The translations under genes were made by a program, and so were the position numbers. Below are positions 14,101-26,100 of a stretch of DNA of 64,000 bases, one piece after another. Positions within the stretch are counted from its first letter, which is position 1. Every line of letters starts with the position of its first letter. This DNA comes from Tretioscincus oriximinensis (taxonomy: Eukaryota; Chordata; Lepidosauria; Squamata; Gymnophthalmidae). The stretch spans positions 140,604 to 204,603 of the forward strand of contig JAJVDF010000773.1 in the NCBI GenBank assembly GCA_022410635.1, written 5' to 3'. The notes below the pieces were generated by a model. It worked only from the letters and a program-made list of their open reading frames with translations. It did no database searches and had not been told where the DNA came from.

Positions 14101-17100
14101 AATCTCCACGGATCCCAAGGGGTTGCCAGAAATTATTAGCAGATCATCTGCACAGAGACAAAACCTGGCTTTTCGTTCTCCCCAGTTGTATGCTGATGGG
14201 GTGAGCTGTTCTGAGCCTTGATTGTGATTGGGAACAAGACTGTGGACGATCGGAAACCCTGACATGTGCTACATAAGAGTGGAAAAGGATTTGATGTCAG
14301 GACATTAATTCTTAACTGAGCTGAGGATGAGGAGTATACAGCTTCAACAGACAATCTGAAGAGGTCCCAAACCCCATCTTGTGCAGAATTTGGCGAACTG
14401 TGTGAGACCCTATCAAAGGTTTTGTACATGTCTTTACCAGTATTATTCTTTTATTATATTAATTCACAAATATTCCACAAGACAATAAAATGAATAAATT
14501 AATTTAAGATAGTATGTTACATGCAAGTTAATTTATATACTGATCATGATCAGCAGTGTTCAGTGCTTCAACATTTTATGATTTTGCCTATTAGGCTTAC
14601 TTCTATATTCATTCACAGATTACTGTAGAATGCTCTGTGCAGTGCTTTCAAAAAGATGTAGCAGAACTGGAGAAGATTCAAAGGAGGGCAGTCAAAGTAT
14701 ATAGGAAGAAGCTGCTTCACTTTTCCAAAATACTAGAATCAGAAATTCACTTATTTTATCCATCTTGCATCTAATCTCTTTCAACTCTCCCACCTAGCAT
14801 ACAGACTCATTGACTAAGCACTACAAAATGTCTAAAAAATATCATTTTCCTTTGTCCTACTTCTTGTTCTTTGGTTCTATTAACAATGCTTCATACCAGC
14901 TTTAATTCAACAAGGTGCATAGCAAGAGATCCAACAAACTGAATTGTCCACTATAATGAATCTTGAGGCCTCGGGTTTTTTACCATATCGAAAATAAAAT
15001 ATAGTTATCATATTCATCTGAATAGAGTTGGGAACCCAAACTAGTTTAGCAATCATTACCCTCTATAGCCAGCATCATAAAGTGATCCACTCTTGTCTAT
15101 GGGGTACTGAGGAATTGTGCCTATATGCTAGAGTTCTCACATTAAATTTAAGATAGAGCTTTGGATCTTTAATGACTGTAGAAGAGACATCTCTAATGCC
15201 TGCTGCAACTAGACAGAAAATCAGTTTTTCAAACATTAAAAATCCAAAGCTACCACATATCCTGGATTTATGGGAACCCTACCTTACAGGTCAGCTGCTG
15301 GTAACCATAAGACATTGTGTTATCTACATTAAGTGTCAGGAATGGTCATTAGGTGTTATGGAGTGAGATATCATCAGCATGTTAATGACAGACAACCCTG
15401 TTTGTCCATATAATTCAATACTGTGGTGCAGTAATTACATGGAAAAATATGAATTTCAGCAAGATTGGGTGGCTAGACATCTTTCAACCAGAAGAACTAA
15501 AGTTTCGCCTGTTTTAAACAAGACAGCTCTTCTTCTAAAGAAACAAATATTCTGGCAAATGTCTCTTCCATTATTGAAGGCTCAAATGTCCTCTACGATT
15601 ACAAATACCTTTTACCAGCTATTACTGATAGACCAACTACACTTCTTCTGGGAAAGAAGCAGCTTAACCATGTAAGGATGACGACTTATACTATAAAGGA
15701 AATGTGAACATAAGGTACACATATCTCTCATGACAAATATGCAATAATAAAACATGCCTTGACTCAAACCCTCAAAATCGCATATGAAAATAAAAGGTTC
15801 TATGAATTGGCTATAAGGGAAACAACGAAAATAAAACATCTAGGCTGCATTCTGACTGGGGAGAACAAAGTGGTTTGGAAAGCAGTGAAGAGGATCTAAA
15901 TTCACCTCAATCTTTTCCCTCCTTCCCTGCCCTATTTTGGCCCTGTTCTAGTGGCCTGACAGGGCATGGAAAGAGTGGAGTCACACCAAGCGCTTGCTGA
16001 GTAAGCTCAGGCAGTACAGCCTTTTTTTAAAAAATCCCTGATTTTGCACAAGTTTTCACTTACATAACAGCAGAGATTGTGATCCTGGGGGCTGCTTTAG
16101 CCAAGCGAGAAGCACCCACCTACTCCCATGGATCAGGATCCATGATAGCAAGGGAGATCACAGTAGAACCCCAGCTGTTGTTTCTGCTGCTTTTTGACAG
16201 CAGCTAAATTTCCTGCGCTGGAAGCAGTGGTAGGGAAATTTAAAACTGCTGTCATTACCCAGCTACAATGGCAGGAGAGCCACTGAGATTTCCTTGCCAT
16301 GAGTGCTGATCCTTGTGGTTGCTTTTGGCTTCCCCAAAAGACCTCTGAGTATTGAACACCAATCGGACAATTGTCTGATCAAAGCACATGGAAAACCATT
16401 GCCAACATGCAAATTGTGTTAAGCTGCACTAGCTACAATGTTCTGAGCAAACTCCACTCAGATGCCCATGGCTGTACAAGCAGCACACGGCAAAACTGTT
16501 TTCTATTTGGAGGAAGCGGGAAACAGGTATGCCCAGAAGCAGAGCCACACAGCATCATAAAGGCCATGAAATGTTCTTCAGCAATACTTGGAAATTCTTC
16601 TTTAAAAACAAATCTTTAATAATCCAAGGCACACAACCACACAACAAAACAGCAATTCATCATTAAAAATTATACTAACAGACATCAGCAAAAAACATAA
16701 TAGACTCACTTATCAACAATCATATAAAAGACTAACTTCAAGAGCAAAATAAAACATTTCCATACCATTATATGCTAATTGTCATTCACCACTAATTTTA
16801 AGAAGCGTGTCTATGTTCAGGAGGTCATAAATTACATCTGACTCTTCTAGCAAATGCATTTTTTTCATTTACTGTGAATGACTGAACTATGATAAAAATT
16901 ACAGTTGACCAGCTCTCTCTTTACCAGTTACATAACAACATCAACAGAGAAGAGAAATTGATAAACAGCTGTTGATGTGGAAGTAGGCACAGGCAACATG
17001 TTGAATATTTTTTGTGTGCGCCTTCATTGTTGCTCAAGAACCTTTTTTGAGGAACACGATCTAATATGGAGGATGTAGAAAACAAAATCTATTACAAATT

Positions 17101-20100
17101 ATTGTTTTAGTAGTGAACTAGCAAGGAAAGGACTTCCTGGTTTTGTTTTATTATTTCTTTCTTTTATATCCTCCTACGTTATATTAAATTATTTTCATAA
17201 GCTAACTAATATTTGTAATTTCTTTTAATAAATAAAAAAGCAGAATGACATGGATAAGGTCTTTTGACCCAAACTTTAACAGATTAGCATTTAAAAAGTA
17301 GCCTACACTGATAGATAAAAATGCCAGAGGTACTATAAATGAGTCAAGAGACAAAGGTTTTATTTACATGCCACATCTCTGTTTCTACTAACACTCAACC
17401 AGAATGATGATGGAATTGGTAGCTTTCACTGCAAATGCATCTATTGAGGACATTCCATTTTTTTCTAGCCATTATAAGCTGGATTTGTTCAGGTCAACTG
17501 AGGCAACCATAGGTTTTCAAGTCCATGAGCAACATTATTTTTATCCCTGCCTTAAGTTCTAGGGACAGTGGCACCCAGTGTAATTCCTGTGGTCCACAAC
17601 TCAAGACCACAAAAAAGGTTGGTTGGCATTTATTGTAAATATTTTTCCTCATAGTCCATAATGCGGACAGCCACAACGCCATCCCTAAAGACTAAGGATG
17701 TATACCTGAGGCCCCAGGGAAACTATCACTATTGTTCTTTTCCAACCAAAGTCAGAATAATCCTGCAGCCTTAGGTGGGACTTCAACAGATGGAGTGTGC
17801 ATGCGCTTGAATATATGGACTACAAACACCTCCTATTTCTACTGCTTCTGCAAACACAGACCCATAGTTCCTGTAGGGTAGATTCTCAGGCCTGCTAAGA
17901 CAAAAGAGGCTTTTTGCCCCCCAAAAGAAGTCTAAAGCCATATGTCATATAGGTATCTCTGTTTGGTGTCCAGTGAAAAGTTTCCCATATGAAAGTGCAA
18001 GCTTGACCTCTAGTTTATCCCTTTCTCTTCCTATTAGCTCATCTTGTATCTTCTGTGCCAACCAAGGTAAGATGTTGCTACATTTACTCCTTAAAATCTC
18101 TTATGTATCTGTACTGATGTAACTAAGATATACTGCGCATATATGGAAATATATGCATAAAAGATTACTGAAATAATCGGAGTTGGACTGCATTGTACAG
18201 TACAGCTCGAGAAAAGATGCAAGTGTCCGGATGATTTACTACAAGTTCCTGAGGACTACAACATTGTTTCCTCAGTTTATCATCTAGCAGAACAGTTCTG
18301 GATGGTATGAGGAAATATTAAACAGAATTCTGTTTAATTCAAATTCCTAACTCAGAGTCAAAAATAGTCTAAGGCAGACCTGGGCAAGGGGCGGCCCGAG
18401 GGCCACATGCAGCCCTCCTACTGTCTCTGACCGGCCCGCCCCTCTTAGCTCAGAGTTATATACAGTATTGGGTAGAACTGAGTTAACTATATTAATCCGG
18501 CCCTCTAAAACCACCCCAATTTCTCATGTGGCCCCTTGGGAAAAATTAATTGCCCACCCCTGGTCTAAGGTGATATATTAAACAGGAATACAGTTTTCCA
18601 TGTTCATCTTTGACCAGAAACTCTAGCAAGGGTAGCACTTAGAGACTAATAAGAGAAAGGTAGGCAGCATGAGCTTTTGTTGACATGTTTACTTCTTGAC
18701 TGAAAAACCAGCTCTCTCTTCCCTTTTTTTAGGCATTGTTTTATTATATCATTCTGGTTTTTAATGTTAACAGCCCTGATTATATGGTTATAGGATGGCA
18801 TAGGAATGCAAATAAACAACATCCATAAGGAGCGAACATTCACTCTGGAATTAATGACCAGATCATGGACATAATAATTTTGGAATCAATACCACAAAAG
18901 ATTGCCATAGGCAAGTTTTCTCATACAGTGCCTCTTTGTCACGCCTGTACCAGTTTAACAGATAACTCAATTTTGAAAGTCCAGCAAAGGAGCTAGCAGC
19001 ACTTTGAGACTAACTTGAGAAAAATGGTTGGCATAAGCTTTCGTAGACAGGTCTAATTCTTCAGATCCTCAATTTTGAAGTAGCTACAGAGCATTTATTT
19101 ACATTTCTATACAGCTCTCAGGGCGGTTAACAATAAAATGAAGTTCTAACTTATTTGAACTGTAGGGTAGTGAAGGGAGAGAAGTATATCATAACTCAAC
19201 CTATGCATATTAAAACAGGTATGATTGTTGTGGGCCTGCATGTGTGACCAAACTACAATTTGCACCATTCCTAGAGCAGCTGGGGATGAGGAAACTTCTA
19301 GCTATCATCTGCATCATCAAGTTCCTTACCACTTATTAATTAATAAAATTAACGCAGTAGGTCCCAAAGCTAAACAACAGAGGAAATTTTGCCTAAGCTT
19401 TTGTCACAGATCATCAATAGTTTAGAAGGCCAGGTATGAACGAAAAGAATAAGAACTATTCTGCTGCATTTAAAGTAAACAGCTGTGTTATTTTGTGGGT
19501 TCTGAAAATCTAGCAATTTCGAAGGACTTAAGAGACTGGCAAGAAAAAGGCAGGCGGTCTGAGCTTTCACGGACAAGTCTGTTTCTTCAGATCAGAAGCA
19601 GACTTGCCTGAGAAAAGCCCCTACGAGACCCTCTGCTAGATTTTGCTTCATGGAGTGGATACAACTGGCACCGAGTGCGCAATTCAGTGGTGAACAACAA
19701 CGGCTTTACTCCCAACAGGAATTCCTAACAGGTTAAAAAAAGCGCCTATAGCAGGTGCAGAGCCTCGTTCCTTCATGCCTGGAGGGAGGAGGATCCACAG
19801 CACCCTGGGCCTAAGTGAGGCGCATTTGCAACCAGTAGGCAGGGAGAGCCGCCCTGCCGCTTCCTCAACACCGATAGGGGAAACAGCCGCCGGTGTCAAC
19901 ATACAGATAAGGGCGACTGGGCTCCAAGGCCGGGGCACCCACGCCCACCCCCCTCCTTTTCTTTACTCACAGTCCGCCGAGCGCTGTCCAAGAAGAGCCC
20001 GTAGTAGAGCTGGGCGTTCTCCCGCCAACCCGGCGCGAAACCCGCGGCCACGGGCTCCGTGGCATCTTCGGGGCTGCCCCCAGCAACGGCTGCTGCGTCG

Positions 20101-23100
20101 CTCACGGCGGCGGCAGCAGCAGCAGCCATCTTGCCGCAGCAGCAATTGCGGCTCGTCCTCCACCGAGGCTCCGCCCCAGCCCAGCAGCGGGAGCCGGCAG
20201 CAGCCCCGCCCACCACGCCGCCTTTTTCCTGCCGCGGCGGCCTTACGAAAAGATCGCACCACTCGTAGCCCTAGAGCGGGGGGTGGAGGGACCGGGAGAA
20301 ACCATTGCGCAGTAGAGGTGAAGATTGTTGACAAAAGCGAGCGAAGATGACGAGGCAATAAAAGGGAGCAGGCNAGAGAGCCGTGCTTTGTTGTATTCAA
20401 GGGTATCAGGTTCAGACGTTCCTTGGCCCAAGGAGGGCAGAGTTTGAGCTCCACGGGTGAACGAAAAGCAAACACGTCTCATAGAAGAAGTCGATACTAG
20501 CGCGGTCTCAACGATGTCATTTCATATTCCGCCAGTTTTGTAACCGGGGCTTCTATTCACATCGGGGAGGGAAGGGGGTTTAGACGGTAATTAATGAGCA
20601 TTACCTGGAACGTTGTTTTCGGTCGTTACCTATAATCGTTTTGCTCTAGGCTTTATTTTGGGGCTTACCTTGGAATAGGGGTTTGCCTACCCTATTTAAT
20701 TATTCATTTATACTTATACCCCCTGCCCTGTACCCGAAGGCCTCGGGTACACTAGCATGTGGATGGTAGGTCCCTATTCCAAGATCTATCACAAAAAATA
20801 TCTGAAACATAAATTTTGCCTAACTTCCACATTTNTTCTTTAAGGCAAGTTTTGTGAAAACGTGGCAGTGCCATTTTTATAAGATAGCCCTTTATGGGAA
20901 AGAAAACAAGGATAAAGGATGGATATAATAGACAAATCTAGAAATAAAAGAAATGGGAGCAACGCATATTTATAACAGAAAAAGGAACCAGGAAGCCCAC
21001 CCAGGATTCTCTCTAGATAGAATGTATGGACCCAATGAAAGAGGGAAATAGAGAGGAGGCTCCAATCCAAGGACAACGCAGTTATGTTTCAACCACCAAT
21101 CCAAGGGGTGATAGGGTGCAATCACCCTCTCCATTCCCTTTTTAGGGTTTTTGGAGACAACTGGACGGAGGTACAAGGGAGGGGTAATAGGATCATGGAC
21201 AGGGTCACTATAGCAGATAACAACAACAGAAAAGACAATTTGAGNAGAAAACAAGGATAAAGGATGGATATAATAGACAAATCTAGAAATAAAAGAAATG
21301 GGAGCAACGCATATTTATAACAGAAAAAGGAACCAGGAAGCCCACCCAGGATTCTCTCTAGATAGAATGTATGGNCCCAATGAAGACAAAGAGGGAAATA
21401 GNGAGGAGGCTCCAATCCAAGGACAACGCAGTTATGTTTCAACCACCAATCCAAGGGGTGATAGNGTGCAATNACCCTCTCCATTCCCTTTTTAGGGTTT
21501 TTGGAGACAACTGGACGGAGGTACAAGGGAGGGGTAATAGGATCATGGACAGGGTCACTATAGCAGATAACAACAACAGAAAAGACAATTTGAGAGATGG
21601 CTAACATCAAAGTACTCACTCTCAATATCAATGGAATGAACACAGATATAAAACGATATAGATTGCATAAGTTACTCAGGAGTTTAGATGTGGATATACT
21701 TCTCCTGCAGGAGAGCCACAAAGCAAAAAATAACACCCCGTTATGCAAATATAAAGAATGGCAGGTATTGGCTGAATCAAGGGGAAGTAGCAACTCGAGA
21801 GGGGTAGCAATATTAGGAAGATCAAACCTAAATGTACAGGTAAACAATATAAGGAAAGATCAAAACGGGAGATATGTTATGATAAACGTGCAAGTGGGAG
21901 AAAACCGGTTATCTGTCCTAAATCTATATTTACCAAACACGGGACAAAAACGTTTATTTACAATGTATTAAATGAAATGGAACAATGGATTACAGGAGAT
22001 TGGATAGTGGGAGGGGATTTTAACCTGGATTTTACTAAGCTTAATCAAGGTCACTTACTTATTCCACTATACTTGAATATTCCAGACTAAAATACTGTCA
22101 AGGCTATTATAGCAGAATAAATAAGTGAAATTTGGACAGAGCTTAAGATGTGCTACGCTGCTTGTGAATGCATGGACATGTCCATGCTGTTTGCTTGGCA
22201 GTAATACAGAAATGTTTTTTACCAATGTTGTCTTCTAGGATTTACTTTCACTTTACAATCTAGGTATAGCACTTATGTTCCAAAAGGTTCTTCCATCACA
22301 AGAATGAAAACAAGTAATTCCCTGTTAACTTCAAAGATAGAATAGGATTTTAAGGCCTAGACAGTTTACTGGCCTGTGTCTTTTTAACGTGTTGCTCTTT
22401 CAACATACACCTTTGATCCATCTTTAGTGCCGAAGAACTGGACAAAGTCAGGGAATTAATTGTTTTCTTGCTTAACTTCTAGTTCTTCGGAACTGAAGAT
22501 GTATTAAAGTATGTATTAAAACAACACCTAAGTGTAACCTGGTACAAAGCAATCACATAATTAGTTCTATGANGTTTTTCAGAAGAGGCGTACAACCAGT
22601 GTAACAAGTTCCTGCTTTAAGATATATTTCCCTATATAGTATTTTAGAGCTGGTCTTACCACTTTTTAAATGGCCCTCTATTACACTTGGGGCTCAATCC
22701 TATGACAATGTTAACTCACTGGTGATATGTATTTGAGAAGGCCGACTAAGTAATTTTGCCTTTTAAAACTTCCGTGAAGTTAATTCTTCAAGATTGAAGA
22801 AGGTTTAAAAGAAAATGTGTGGCCAGAGCCTAAGGAACATGATCAACCCTGCCCCTCCATGTTTTTCTTGAATTATAACTCCCATTAATCTGTGTTCTAA
22901 TCCCAAATGCAGGGAATTGTATAGTAGATTAGAAGGGCTATAGTTAAAGAAAATCTCTAGTGTTTGCCACTTAAGTTCAGTACTTAGAAAAAACAGATAC
23001 AGGTAAAACAAAATTTTAAAATACTACTGTTGTGTTTCTCAAAAGAATTTTGAAGCATAGAATCAAGTCAATATGCAAGCTTTTGCTTACTGACAGGAGA

Positions 23101-26100
23101 TGGTGTCACTAACTCCAGCAAGAACAGAATATTTGATGTATGGAAGGGCTGAGGGGGAGAGGGGTTTTTAAGCATAGGAAGAAAATATTAAAAAGGGCAG
23201 GAGTTCTTACATGTTTTGTGACCTTGTGTTGTGAAACTGAACAGAGAGAAACATCAGGTGCAATCTATGGAAAAGATAATTCCTTGTCCCTTTCTCATGT
23301 AGGACAACGTAAATTTTTTCTTGTTTTTCCACAGAATGCCATATCACTATTATTTTACAGTTTATTATTTATACAGCAACAGTTTTGGCTGAGGAAAGAT
23401 AGGAGATATTTAGTAACTGCTGAGTGTATTAATTAATAGGTGCTTCAGATTTGTACTAGGATATTTTTAACATGCACTGTTATAAAATACAGAATTGAAG
23501 GTTTTACTGTAGGAAGAACTAGGAGCCTTATTCTGTTGTTCCAGAAAGTAGTCTAAGGGGCCTTCTGTCCATGGCTATGCTAGCTCAAATGCCATGTGGA
23601 CTAGCAGGCCCCTTAGACCACTTCTTGGAACAGAATAAGGCCAGTGTCTAATGCTCATTTTTNTCCTACTATGACAATACCCATAATTCTTCGAAAAATA
23701 CATATTTTCTTAAAAGGAAAGTAGATTTACATCCAGATTAATTTCTAATACAGAAAAAGGGATGTACAACTTTTTCAGTTCTGCACAGCCTTAACAGTGC
23801 CTAAAGTACATTAACTTCCTTCTTTCTTTGATGTAACAATAGGATTCCACACATCACTGGACTCCAATTCCCATCAGCCCTATCTAGCACATGTAATGAT
23901 GGGAATGTTTTGTTTATATTTGTGGTAGAAAGGATTCTAAAGCCACTTTAAATGAAGGTTACCCTCAGTTGAAACTAAGATGCAGTTATAAAAGTATTGT
24001 GCTTTCTGACATTATTTCTATAAACAAAGTTTTAAGATAATAAACTGCATGGTTTAAAGTTTTAAACAGAATTGAGGACTGGGAGCAAAGTCATATTTTT
24101 AATAAGCACCAATCTTAGTAGCATACAGCACTGGATATGTTTTATATCCTTGGACTTGCCCAGAACACTATTTTTCCTTTACCCAAATAGCTGCAGCTGT
24201 TTTCATATCTTGAGGAATTGTGAGCGCAAATGACAAGGTCAGAGGATGTGAAGTACAGAAGTATGCCTCCCTCCCCGTTTAAAAGTTAAACACTGCAGAG
24301 AAACAAACGTCTCTCCCTATTCACTGGATTAAAATGCTTGGTTTAATCAACAGGATTTTGAATACTTGGGACAGGATCATATTCCCCCTTATGATTGTTT
24401 GGCACTTACAAAGGTAGGAATATTGAAACAAGTGAAAGCGAAGTTAATGTGCTTTGAAAATAAACAATTCAACTCATACCTTGTAGAACTGGATAAAATG
24501 TACAGGGAAAAGAAAAAGTAACTTTAGAAAACTATACATGGAGTTTGATGTTTTAAACAAAATTAAGAACAAAAAAAATGAAAGCTCTTAAGAACAACTT
24601 TAGTAGCAGCGTACGTTCAGTAGTTAATGGTGGAATGTATATATTCTATTCTCTTTTTCAGCATGAAACTCAGCTCATTCGTCCACCACACAATTCAGAA
24701 CAAAATAAAGGCTACAATGCAGAAAAAGGAATAAACAACAGGGCATAGAGCAGACTGTCTATGTGGCACTTCAGTAACCAAATTCCTATAATCTACTTTG
24801 TAGTTAAAGTTTAACTAATTTCAGCACTTACCTCTGCCTCTGCTGTCTCCATTTATGCAAAGATCAGAAATAATAATTAAATAAATACAATATTACATAT
24901 TTCTTTAAAGCACAAGATGTAAATTATAGTTTCTCATCTCATCCAGAGGAGTGTCTGGCATATGTTTCCAAACGAAAGGAGATCCTGCTATGACACTTAA
25001 CATTTAAGGGAAAGGGGGTGAACAAGGGAGGCTAATGACAAGCAACCTTCTTAAGTACTGTTCTCCTTTGTGAAATACGAGTCACAGCATGTATGCAAGA
25101 GCTAATTGATTTAGTAACATTCTTTTAAAATAAAAATATATAAATAAAATATGGGAACTCAATGATTCAGCTAAGATCCACAAATTCTATTAAATAAAGT
25201 CTGCCACCTAGGAAGAAATATCCTGTTTTCATGGCATTGCTAGATTTCATATTGATTTGTCAGGATTTCTAATATAATTCTCAATTCCTATATTAAACCC
25301 CATCCCACCCTATGAATATATTGTGTATGTTTCATTTATCTAAATTCTAAAATATTAACACACTATGATTCCTGGGCTATGACTATACAGGTTACTGGAT
25401 TTTGCAGAAAAAAGGAATTTTTTTGAAACCTCATGGGAGATAAAATCTTAAAATTAAGCTAATTTTGATTATGACCATTGCTGCTCAGAAACTACCAAGA
25501 GGCAACTGGTGATAAGTATATATATATGGTCATATATTTATATACATATACATATATATAAAAGCCTTTTGCAAAAACCTTAAAAAGAGTACATCAGATT
25601 GATTGATTGTCTCTGAAACAGCTGCACTAGTTGGGATACATCAATTGGAAGATGCTTTTGACATGAAAGTGCAGTCCTTCCACAGTAATTTGTCATATTT
25701 ATAAATGAAAAATATTAATCTTAAATTCTGAGGTAGTAGTATGCCTTCAAACAGGAGAGTGTTAACAAATAATCAGAAAGTGATATTGAGTCAATTTGTA
25801 CTTATTGTTACAATGTTCTAGATAATTTTCTGAAAATTAAACTGGAGTTATCCATTAACCTCTTGTTAATTTTTGACTTTAATTTTTAGGTAAAAGCATT
25901 TTATTTCTCAAGGGGAAAAACAATTAAACAGTGCAGCTCGATTCCTGTAGTCGTAAAGCCAGCTTGTCAGTGGCACAGCCGCAGCAAACTTGCTTTGCAG
26001 CAGATTTACTGAGAGCAGAGCTCTCATGGCATTCCTGGCCGAAAACCTGGTGCTATTTTGAGTCTGGCGTGGTCTGCCGGGCTCTCCCCAAATCATAAGA

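Larger units (their letters stand above)
12863..19970. other. MIA2 intron between transmembrane exon and short-form promoter
   Basis: No exon was found. It contains a decayed L1 (13.1-14.4 kb), a CR1 scrap (14.6 kb), one hAT MITE (18.4 kb) and three copies of the reptile repeat with the AGCCGTGTTAGTCT-type end. 15.0-18.3 kb shows nothing that I can name. Confidence 0.6.

Noticed and set aside
19775..20350. 191-codon plus-strand frame in the CpG island
   Set aside because: Arg/Pro/Gln-rich shadow of the MIA2 short-form exon and its promoter; no homology.
21122..21847. 241-codon minus-strand frame with hydrophobic stretches
   Set aside because: Antisense shadow of the L1 endonuclease and of the duplicated block before it, with many ambiguous residues.
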